DNA of 7,887 bases from Flavobacterium sp. (GTDB lineage Bacteria > Bacteroidota > Bacteroidia > Flavobacteriales > Flavobacteriaceae), in NCBI GenBank assembly GCA_004296145.1, contig SEBM01000165.1, forward strand, positions 1 through 7,887, given 5' to 3'. Positions 1-4,988 of this stretch are shown in pieces; the first letter of the stretch is position 1; each line of letters opens with the position of its first letter. Under the pieces are notes generated by a model. It saw nothing but the letters and a program-made list of their open reading frames with translations, was not told the origin of the DNA and did not search any database. The translations under genes were made by a program, and so were the position numbers.

Positions 1-60
1 ATTTATATTTTTTTGTATAATTAAAAACCTCTGCTCTCCAAAGTATTCTTAAGGGAAGCT

Positions 61-84
61 ATGCGAATGTATCTAACTTCGCAC
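61..84. other. Small hairpin in otherwise featureless left edge
   Basis: Positions 62-67 (TGCGAA) and 78-83 (TTCGCA) form a perfect 6-bp stem with a 10-base loop. On the minus strand a G-U pair can extend it by one. No T-run follows, so it is not an obvious terminator. The rest of 1-109 is AT-rich and shows no open frame with a start codon and no RNA gene I recognise. It lies downstream of the tRNA terminator on the minus strand. Confidence 0.3.
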
Positions 85-109
85 CCGCAATATAAATCAA
101 GTTTTATAT

Positions 110-139
110 AAAAAAAAAGCTCCAGATTTCTCTGAAGCT
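110..139 (-). terminator. Intrinsic terminator of the tRNA-Met gene
   Basis: Read on the minus strand, AGCTTCAGA (139-131) pairs with TCTGGAGCT (126-118) across a GAAA loop (130-127), giving 9 pairs with one T-G wobble. A run of T (from 118 down to 110) follows directly. It lies about 10 bases after the tRNA 3' end, so the tRNA is probably a single-gene transcript. Confidence 0.8.
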
Positions 140-149
140 TTTGTCTTAG

Positions 150-222
150 TAGCGGGAACAGGACTCGAACCTGTGACCTTCGGGTTATGAGCCCGACGAG
201 CTGCCTACTGCTCTATCCCGCG
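150..222 (-). tRNA. Initiator tRNA-Met (fMet), anticodon CAT
   Basis: The minus strand folds into a complete 73-base cloverleaf. The acceptor stem begins CGCGGGA and closes with TCCCGCT plus discriminator A. The D arm is GAGC/GCTC, the anticodon arm is TCGGG-CTCATAA-CCCGA, the variable loop has 5 bases, and the T arm is ACAGG-TTCGAGT-CCTGT. Features marking it as the initiator rather than an elongator are the three consecutive G-C pairs next to the anticodon loop, the unpaired first acceptor position (C1 opposite U72), and A11-U24 in the D stem. The anticodon arm matches the E. coli initiator from memory. The CCA end is not encoded (CTA follows A73), so CCA must be added by the nucleotidyltransferase. 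It delivers formyl-methionine to the 30S P site at start codons. Confidence 0.95.
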
Positions 223-234
223 ATGTTTCGGGTG

Positions 235-264
235 CAAAGATACGCCGTTTTTTGAGAAAAACAA
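235..264 (-). promoter_or_regulatory. Bacteroidota-type promoter for tRNA-Met
   Basis: On the minus strand, TTG (264-262) is followed after 19 bases by TATCTTTG (242-235), which matches the Bacteroidota -33 TTG and -7 TAnnTTTG elements exactly. The -7 element ends 12 bases before the tRNA 5' end, so the primary transcript has only a very short 5' leader for RNase P to remove. The element lies back-to-back with the era promoter. Confidence 0.75.
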
Positions 265-311
265 CGAAAACTTTAAAAAATGTTTTATTTTCTGTATTAA
301 CTTGATATGAC

Positions 312-319
312 TACCTTTG
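312..319 (+). promoter_or_regulatory. Promoter -7 element for era
   Basis: TACCTTTG matches the Bacteroidota -7 consensus TAnnTTTG. It places the transcription start about 15 bases before the era ATG, giving a very short leader with no Shine-Dalgarno sequence. No clean -33 TTG is present at the expected distance; the T-rich stretch around 284-294 is the best candidate. The 12 bases ACTACCTTTGCA (310-321) are identical to those before der (1343-1354). Confidence 0.6.
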
Positions 320-339
320 CAGAATAAATTATATTCAAA

Positions 340-1221
340 ATGTCACATAAAGCAGGATTCGTAAACATTATCGGAAATCCAAACGTTGGAAAATCAACCT
401 TGATGAACGCCTTCGTTGGAGAAAGATTATCGATCATTACATCAAAAGCGCAAACTACACGTCATAGAATTTTAGGAATTGTAAATGGAGAAGACTTTCA
501 GTTAGTTCTTTCTGATACACCCGGAATCATCAAACCAGCATACGAAATGCAGGAATCGATGATGAACTTCGTAAAATCGGCTTTTGAAGATGCTGACATT
601 TTAATCTATATGGTGGAAATAGGAGAGCAGGACTTAAAAGACGAAGCTTTCTTTAATAAAATCATCCATGCTAAAATTCCGGTTTTATTATTATTGAATA
701 AAATCGACAATTCAAATCAGGAACAATTAGAAGAACAAGTGGCGTTTTGGAAAGAAAAAGTGCCAAATGCAGAAATTTTCCCGATCTCGGCTTTGCAGAA
801 TTTTAACGTTCCCGAAGTTTTCACCAGAATTATTGATTTGCTTCCAGAATCTCCGGCATATTATCCAAAAGATCAATTAACAGATAAACCAGAACGTTTC
901 TTTGTTAACGAAACAATTCGTGAAAAAATCTTATTGAATTACAGTAAAGAGATTCCGTACGCAGTTGAAATTGTTACGGAGGAATTCTTTGAAGACGAAA
1001 AAATCATCAGAATCCGTTCGATCATTATGGTAGAACGTGAAACACAAAAAGGAATCATCATCGGTCATAAAGGTACTGCTTTGAAAAAAGTTGGAACTGA
1101 TGCCCGTGCCGATTTAGAGAAATTCTTCGGAAAACAAATTCATATCGAACTTGTTGTAAAAGTGAATAAAAACTGGAGAAGCAACGCAAATATGCTGAAA
1201 CGATTTGGTTATAATCAGTAA
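340..1221 (+). CDS. era: GTPase Era, 30S ribosomal subunit assembly factor
   Basis: Era is a GTPase that binds the 3' end of 16S rRNA during late 30S maturation. The 293 residues match the family's usual length of about 300. The GTPase domain is complete: Walker A GNPNVGKS at residues 12-19, the switch threonines in QTTRH at 38-42, DTPG at 59-62, NKID at 120-123 and ISAL at 149-152. The C-terminal KH RNA-binding domain spans about 200-280 and has its glycine loop in IIGHKG (240-245). The protein is cytosolic and works at the ribosome or inner membrane face. ATG 340 is chosen because the G1 motif then sits 12 residues in, as is normal, and the -7 element is just upstream; the region before the ATG is A/T-rich. 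It is divergent from the initiator tRNA and followed, after 189 bases, by der on the same strand. Confidence 0.97.
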   Translation: MSHKAGFVNIIGNPNVGKSTLMNAFVGERLSIITSKAQTTRHRILGIVNGEDFQLVLSDTPGIIKPAYEMQESMMNFVKSAFEDADILIYMVEIGEQDLKDEAFFNKIIHAKIPVLLLLNKIDNSNQEQLEEQVAFWKEKVPNAEIFPISALQNFNVPEVFTRIIDLLPESPAYYPKDQLTDKPERFFVNETIREKILLNYSKEIPYAVEIVTEEFFEDEKIIRIRSIIMVERETQKGIIIGHKGTALKKVGTDARADLEKFFGKQIHIELVVKVNKNWRSNANMLKRFGYNQ

Positions 1222-1224
1222 AAA

Positions 1225-1304
1225 GAGTTTTCAGTCTCAGTCTCAGTTTTCAGTTTTCAAACTGTGACTGAGACTGAAAACTGAGACTGAAACTGAAAAA
1301 ACTC
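1225..1304. repeat. 80-bp imperfect inverted repeat of CAGTCT/CAGTTTT units
   Basis: The segment between era and der is built from repeated CAGTCT and CAGTTTT units on the left and their complements (AGACTG, AAAACTG) on the right. An 18-base core at 1237-1254 is the exact reverse complement of 1273-1290, separated by 18 bases. The outer ends (GAGTTTT at 1225, AAAACTC ending at 1304) also pair, with small bulges. As RNA it would make a long hairpin directly after the era stop codon. No T-run follows it, so it is not a classical intrinsic terminator. I recall similar CTGAGACTGAAAACTG-type repeats in Flavobacterium intergenic DNA, but that is memory, not a search. Confidence 0.85.
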
Positions 1305-1341
1305 AGGTACTTAGAAACTTATTAGCTTAGCAGCTTTTTTT
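1302..1341. repeat. Degenerate octamer tandem repeat, copy 1
   Basis: Five 8-base units run in register from 1302: CTCAGGTA, then CTTAGAAA, and onward in the same phase (consensus roughly CTNAGNNN), ending in CTTTTTTT. The first unit overlaps the end of the large inverted repeat. The array closely resembles the octamer array after the receptor gene at 7751-7806, which also begins CTNAGGTACT. The possible -33 element of the der promoter (TTAG, 1322-1325) lies inside it. Confidence 0.6.
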
Positions 1342-1352
1342 AACTACCTTTG
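1322..1352 (+). promoter_or_regulatory. Promoter for der
   Basis: TACCTTTG at 1345-1352 is an exact -7 element (TAnnTTTG). TTAG at 1322-1325 lies 19 bases upstream and is an imperfect -33 element. Transcription would start near 1357, leaving a leader of about 54 bases that contains the heptamer repeat. This promoter implies der can be transcribed independently of era. Confidence 0.6.
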
Positions 1353-1378
1353 CAAAAAATTAAAACACAGTATTTTGG

Positions 1379-1397
1379 AATCTAAAATCTGCGATCT
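1379..1397. repeat. Degenerate AATCTAA heptamer repeat, copy 1
   Basis: AATCT at 1379, AATCT at 1386 and GATCT at 1393 recur with a period of 7 bases, just upstream of the der start codon and inside its predicted leader. The same heptamer forms a nearly perfect array at 7855-7887. Confidence 0.5.
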
Positions 1398-1410
1398 TAA
1401 ATAAAAAAAA

Positions 1411-2718
1411 ATGAATAACATTGTTGCGATAGTAGGAAGACCTAATGTAGGGAAATCAACCCTTTTTAATAGGCTGATACAAAGAAGAGAAGCTATTGTA
1501 GATTCAGTATCTGGGGTTACCCGTGATAGAAACTATGGTAAAAGCGAGTGGAACGGAAAAGAGTTTTCTGTCATTGATACGGGTGGATACGTTCGCGGAT
1601 CTGATGACGTATTTGAAGGTGAAATACGTAAACAAGTTGAACTTGCTATCGACGAAGCCGATGTTATTATTTTTGTAGTTGATGTAGAAGAAGGAATTAC
1701 ACCAATGGATGAAACGGTTGCCAAATTGTTGCGTAAAGTAACAAAACCGGTTTTATTGGCTGTAAATAAAGTAGATAACGCAATGCGTGAAAAAGATGCG
1801 ATTGAGTTTTATAATCTTGGTTTAGGGGATTATTTTACTTTCGCAAGTATTTCAGGAAGCGGAACAGGAGATTTGTTAGATGCATTAATCGATGCATTTC
1901 CGGAGAAACCAGAAGTTGAGGTTAAAGAAGATTTGCCTCGTTTTGCAGTTGTAGGACGCCCGAATGCTGGTAAATCTAGTTTCATTAACGCATTGATTGG
2001 TCAGGACCGTTACATCGTAACCGATATTGCAGGAACAACGCGTGACGCCATTGATACTAAATTTGACCGTTTTGGTTTTGAATTTAACTTAGTTGATACT
2101 GCCGGAATTCGTCGTAAGGCAAAAGTAAAAGAAGATTTAGAATTTTATTCTGTAATGCGTTCTGTAAGAGCAATTGAGCATGCAGATATTTGTATATTGG
2201 TTATCGATGCAACACGCGGATTCGAAGGTCAGGATCAGAGTATTTTCTGGTTGGCTGAGAAAAACCGTAAAGGTGTTGTAATCTTAGTAAACAAATGGGA
2301 TTTGGTAGAAAAAGATACCATGTCTACAAGAGATTACGAAGAGAAAATCAAAAAAGAATTAATGCCTTTTACAGACGTGCCAATTCTTTTCGTTTCGGCT
2401 TTAACAAAACAACGTTTATTAAAAGCATTAGAAGCTACAGTTCAGGTTTTCGAAAACAGAAAACAAAGAATTGCCACTTCAAAATTCAACGAATATATGT
2501 TGAAAGTAATCGAAGCTTATCCGCCGCCGGCAACAAAAGGAAAGTATGTAAAAATTAAATATTGTATGCAATTACCAACTCAAACGCCTCAGTTTGTGTT
2601 TTTTGCTAATATGCCACAATACGTTAAAGAACCATACAAACGTTATTTAGAAAATAAAATCAGAGAAAATTGGGATTTCGCAGGAGTTCCGATTGATATT
2701 TATATCAGAGAGAAATAA
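1411..2718 (+). CDS. der: GTPase Der (EngA), 50S ribosomal subunit assembly factor
   Basis: Der has two tandem GTPase domains and a KH-like domain, and acts late in 50S subunit assembly in the cytosol. Domain 1 shows GRPNVGKS (residues 9-16), GVTRD (35-39), DTGG (56-59) and NKVD (119-122). Domain 2 shows GRPNAGKS (182-189), GTTRD (208-212), DTAG (229-232), NKWD (294-297) and VSAL (328-331). The KH-like domain covers about 350-435. The length of 435 residues is typical, and all nucleotide-binding motifs are intact. ATG 1411 follows an A-run and places the first Walker A at residue 9, as expected. No Shine-Dalgarno sequence is visible, as is common in this phylum. It has its own promoter and a strong terminator 23 bases after the stop codon. 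Confidence 0.97.
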   Translation: MNNIVAIVGRPNVGKSTLFNRLIQRREAIVDSVSGVTRDRNYGKSEWNGKEFSVIDTGGYVRGSDDVFEGEIRKQVELAIDEADVIIFVVDVEEGITPMDETVAKLLRKVTKPVLLAVNKVDNAMREKDAIEFYNLGLGDYFTFASISGSGTGDLLDALIDAFPEKPEVEVKEDLPRFAVVGRPNAGKSSFINALIGQDRYIVTDIAGTTRDAIDTKFDRFGFEFNLVDTAGIRRKAKVKEDLEFYSVMRSVRAIEHADICILVIDATRGFEGQDQSIFWLAEKNRKGVVILVNKWDLVEKDTMSTRDYEEKIKKELMPFTDVPILFVSALTKQRLLKALEATVQVFENRKQRIATSKFNEYMLKVIEAYPPPATKGKYVKIKYCMQLPTQTPQFVFFANMPQYVKEPYKRYLENKIRENWDFAGVPIDIYIREK

Positions 2719-2740
2719 AATTCTCTTTTCAGAAAATTAT

Positions 2741-2777
2741 AAAAAGCAACATTTCAAATTTAGAAATGTTGCTTTTT
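2741..2777. terminator. Bidirectional intrinsic terminator between convergent genes
   Basis: Positions 2741-2755 pair perfectly with 2763-2777, giving a 15-bp stem around a 7-base loop. The stem centre is AGCAACATTTC, and it is flanked by an A-run on the left and a T-run on the right. It therefore reads as a terminator on both strands: for der on plus (23 bases after its stop) and for the unknown gene on minus (about 20 bases after its stop). Confidence 0.9.
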
Positions 2778-2787
2778 TGTTTTTATG

Positions 2788-2821
2788 AAATCTTCTTTTT
2801 AAATATCATAAAAGAAGATTT
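2788..2821. repeat. 12-bp perfect inverted repeat over the stop codon of the minus-strand gene
   Basis: AAATCTTCTTTT at 2788-2799 is the exact reverse complement of 2810-2821, with a 10-base spacer. The stop codon of the minus-strand gene (2801-2799) begins in the spacer and ends in the stem; the stem also includes the last few codons. No T-run follows on either strand, so it is not itself an intrinsic terminator. It would stack next to the terminator at 2741-2777 in the minus-strand mRNA. Confidence 0.7.
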
Positions 2822-4700
2822 GTTCTAATGGTGAACTTCCTTCAGAATCACCAAAATCTCCATTATGTTTTCGGGTGCCTGAATATAATTTCAATGCATA
2901 AGTACAACGAGTCATATCTGCAGGCGGATTGTTAAGTTGCGAATTATCATTAATTCTTTTGTTCAATGTTGTATTTATTACGCCATCAGTAATATCTCTG
3001 TTTACAGAAAGACTGTTATTGTTTAAATGCAAAGAACCGGATGATAAATAAGGATGATATAATGTGTATTTAGCATGTATAGTTCCGCTTATTGGGCTGC
3101 ATAAACTAGTTTCTTCCAATTCTTTAATTACAAGTTTTCGATAAATCGGATTATTATTCATAATAGCAGAATTCAATATTTTTCCACCATTTATAACGCC
3201 AAACTGATTGGCCGCTTTATTGATGACTTCTCTAATTTCAAAACGTATTGCAAATTTTTCTACAGGAATATCAATCGGAATTGGCTGTCCTGCACTGTAA
3301 GTATTTGGAATATTTGGTGCAGTGGTTAACGCTGCTGTATTCATAGAAATTAGCGTATCTTCTTCAATAATATTATACAAAGCTAAATCTGCCGGAGTTA
3401 AACCAACATTTACAAGTGCTCTGTCTATAGCATGATTGACATCAAACCAGCCTTCTGTGTCAAAATCAGTTTGATCACTAGATACCGAAATTTGGTTGAG
3501 AACAGGAGAATAGACTTTTCGGATCAATTTAGAAACAACACTCGGCACAAATAAGTTAGGATACAAACCCACAACTTTGGTAAAACCTGACAATGGCGGA
3601 TTATTTAAATCATCATTTTGCAGCGTAGCATCACTTACAGAAAAACGATATTCAATAGGATTTCCTGCAGCCGATTTTAATGCAGCCTGACCTGTTAATT
3701 TTACGGTTGAAAACAGCACATTTTTATCTGAACTAGCATAGCCATCAGCATCAAAATCAGGAAAACCTGTTCCGTACGAAGAGCTGAATTTAGATCCGAT
3801 TCCCGTCCAGGCACTTGGAAAAGTTTCTCCCGGATCAGTTACAGCCACTTCAGAACATAAATTGACACATAAACAATACCCAACGTTTTTGCGTGCATCT
3901 GCTTTGGTTTCGTCTACTAATTTTGTTCCGGCCAATTCTGCTTTAAAATAAACATCGGGACCGCTTTGAAAAGAAAGAAAACTAGGATCAGTTTCTACAT
4001 TTATCCATGGTGATAAAAATGTCTTTTTAAAATCTGCCGAAGAATAATCAATTCTAAAATGTCCGGCAGCATCTGTTGTTGCAGTTCCTAAATTGTCATC
4101 AGTAAGAAAATCGGCATCCATTGCAGTAACTTTTGCATTGACAATTGGTTCGTTTGTTTTACAGTTCATTAAATGACCACAAATAACCCAGACATCAAAA
4201 AAATGACCTCTTATATAACACCACCATTTATAAGGAATGGCATATTCCCATCTGTAATTTTGGCTTTTTTCCTGTTTTGCAAGTTCTTCACTTACAGAAA
4301 TAGTAGTAATATGAAATTGCAGAATTTCGTCTCTTTTTGGTTTTGGAGGTTTTGGCGGAACTGTGCCACAAATAAAATCAATATCAAGGTCGGCTCTCAG
4401 GTATTGTTCCTCAATTACAAATTCAAAATTTCCGTTTTTGTCTGTCATTGCTTTACCAACAAGCAGTTTTTCTCTTTGTTTTATTTCTTCTTTTAAAACT
4501 AAATGAAATGTTTCTTTTATGTTTGAAGTTGCATGAGTTGCAGTTTCATTTCGGTACGGAAGATAAAATAATACTTCAACATCTGATATAGCCTCACGAC
4601 AATCTTCGCATACATGGCCTCTTAAAGAACCTTTTAAAATATTTCTCATGATAATTTGTTTTAACTGCCTACTTTGATCAGTTTTCGGCTTTTCTGTCAT
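2799..4700 (-). CDS. Unknown protein with two carboxypeptidase-regulatory/transthyretin-like domains
   Basis: I do not recognise this 633-residue protein as a named family. Two segments look like carboxypeptidase-regulatory (transthyretin-like) beta-sandwiches. One is at about residues 25-135, from KGSLRGHVCEDC to the turn MTDKNGNFEF. The other is at about 165-255, from VICGHLMNCKTNEPIVNAKV to TTDAAGHFRIDY. A proline/lysine linker (PPKPPKPK, 115-122) follows the first. Residues 300-350 contain DFDADGYAS, which resembles a calcium-binding loop, then KLTG and EYRF in what look like beta strands. The remaining 280 residues match nothing I know. There are eleven cysteines (31, 34, 111, 161, 174, 180, 276, 278, 282, 534, 599), including CEDC and CLCVNLC. 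There is no signal peptide or membrane helix, which is odd for such domains and cysteine content. The start at 4700 is the first ATG; Met18 is a possible alternative. The gene stands alone, convergent with der and divergent from the receptor gene. A structural or adhesin-like role is only a guess. Confidence 0.85.
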   Translation of the reverse strand: MTEKPKTDQSRQLKQIIMRNILKGSLRGHVCEDCREAISDVEVLFYLPYRNETATHATSNIKETFHLVLKEEIKQREKLLVGKAMTDKNGNFEFVIEEQYLRADLDIDFICGTVPPKPPKPKRDEILQFHITTISVSEELAKQEKSQNYRWEYAIPYKWWCYIRGHFFDVWVICGHLMNCKTNEPIVNAKVTAMDADFLTDDNLGTATTDAAGHFRIDYSSADFKKTFLSPWINVETDPSFLSFQSGPDVYFKAELAGTKLVDETKADARKNVGYCLCVNLCSEVAVTDPGETFPSAWTGIGSKFSSSYGTGFPDFDADGYASSDKNVLFSTVKLTGQAALKSAAGNPIEYRFSVSDATLQNDDLNNPPLSGFTKVVGLYPNLFVPSVVSKLIRKVYSPVLNQISVSSDQTDFDTEGWFDVNHAIDRALVNVGLTPADLALYNIIEEDTLISMNTAALTTAPNIPNTYSAGQPIPIDIPVEKFAIRFEIREVINKAANQFGVINGGKILNSAIMNNNPIYRKLVIKELEETSLCSPISGTIHAKYTLYHPYLSSGSLHLNNNSLSVNRDITDGVINTTLNKRINDNSQLNNPPADMTRCTYALKLYSGTRKHNGDFGDSEGSSPLEQIFFYDI

Positions 4701-4795
4701 ACTCTTTTTAGGATTTTCTGAATGCTCCTTATTTGTTATCGCAAAGTTTTTGATTTTTAAATAAGCAGAAGTAAGGTCAAAGACTGTTTTTGTAT

Positions 4796-4816
4796 GGGTA
4801 ATTTTACCCTTTTTTT
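4796..4816 (+). promoter_or_regulatory. GGGTAA/TTACCC inverted repeat followed by a T-run
   Basis: GGGTAA (4796-4801) and TTACCC (4804-4809) are separated by two bases, and seven T follow (4810-4816). On the plus strand this has the form of a short intrinsic terminator (5-bp stem, ATTT loop, T-run). Alternatively it is a dyad operator. It lies between two divergent genes, where no plus-strand gene precedes it. Confidence 0.4.
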
Positions 4817-4826
4817 AAATGAGTTA

Positions 4827-4857
4827 TTGTTTTGATAATCAATATTTTGTATCTTTT
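4827..4857 (+). promoter_or_regulatory. Weak candidate promoter for the outer-membrane receptor gene
   Basis: TTG at 4827-4829 and TATCTTTT at 4850-4857 are separated by 20 bases. The latter matches TAnnTTTG at all but the last position. If used, the mRNA leader would be about 125 bases and would contain the hairpin at 4931-4962. No exact -7 element is present anywhere in 4701-4988 on either strand, so both genes flanking this region may use weak or regulated promoters. No clear promoter for the minus-strand gene was found. Confidence 0.25.
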
Positions 4858-4930
4858 AAATGCTAAGTTGAATGAAGGTATAAGCGATTTTTTAAAATTT
4901 AAATGGCACACTATTTGAATAAATGTAAAA

Positions 4931-4962
4931 ACTACAATTAAACCTTTTTGGTTTTTCGTAGT
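4931..4962 (+). promoter_or_regulatory. Two-tier hairpin in the leader of the receptor gene
   Basis: ACTAC (4931-4935) pairs with GTAGT (4958-4962), and inside it AAACC (4940-4944) pairs with GGTTT (4950-4954) around a TTTTT loop. The two stems are joined by an asymmetric internal loop of 4 and 3 bases. It ends 26 bases before the start codon. No T-run follows. A regulatory role is conjecture. Confidence 0.35.
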
Positions 4963-4984
4963 CTAACCAATCAAACTAACCAAT
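4963..4984. repeat. CTAACCAAT direct repeat just before the receptor start codon
   Basis: CTAACCAAT occurs at 4963-4971 and again at 4976-4984, a period of 13 bases, ending 4 bases before the ATG. It occupies the place of the ribosome binding site, and no Shine-Dalgarno sequence is seen there. Confidence 0.5.
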
Positions 4985-4988
4985 TTTT

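Noticed and set aside
28..108. Open minus-strand stretch at the left edge that could be read as a peptide ending in ESRGF
   Set aside because: It has no start codon and begins in the T-run of the tRNA terminator; no family recognised.
1225..1304. Intrinsic terminator of era
   Set aside because: The hairpin is long, but no T-run follows its right arm; the T-run at 1335-1341 is over 30 bases away and has only a 4-bp AGCT stem before it.
1533..1724. 63-codon minus-strand frame within der, and similar short minus frames inside the receptor gene (5255-5509, 5510-5698, 6188-6373)
   Set aside because: All are antisense to well-supported genes and carry no recognisable motif or start signals.
2295..2558. 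87-codon open frame on plus strand
   Set aside because: It is inside der in another frame; the der KH-like domain is intact across it, and the product looks like a frame shadow rich in K, R and N.
4173..4496. 107-codon open frame on plus strand
   Set aside because: It lies wholly antisense to the unknown protein gene, reads as low-complexity hydrophobic/aromatic sequence, and has no promoter.
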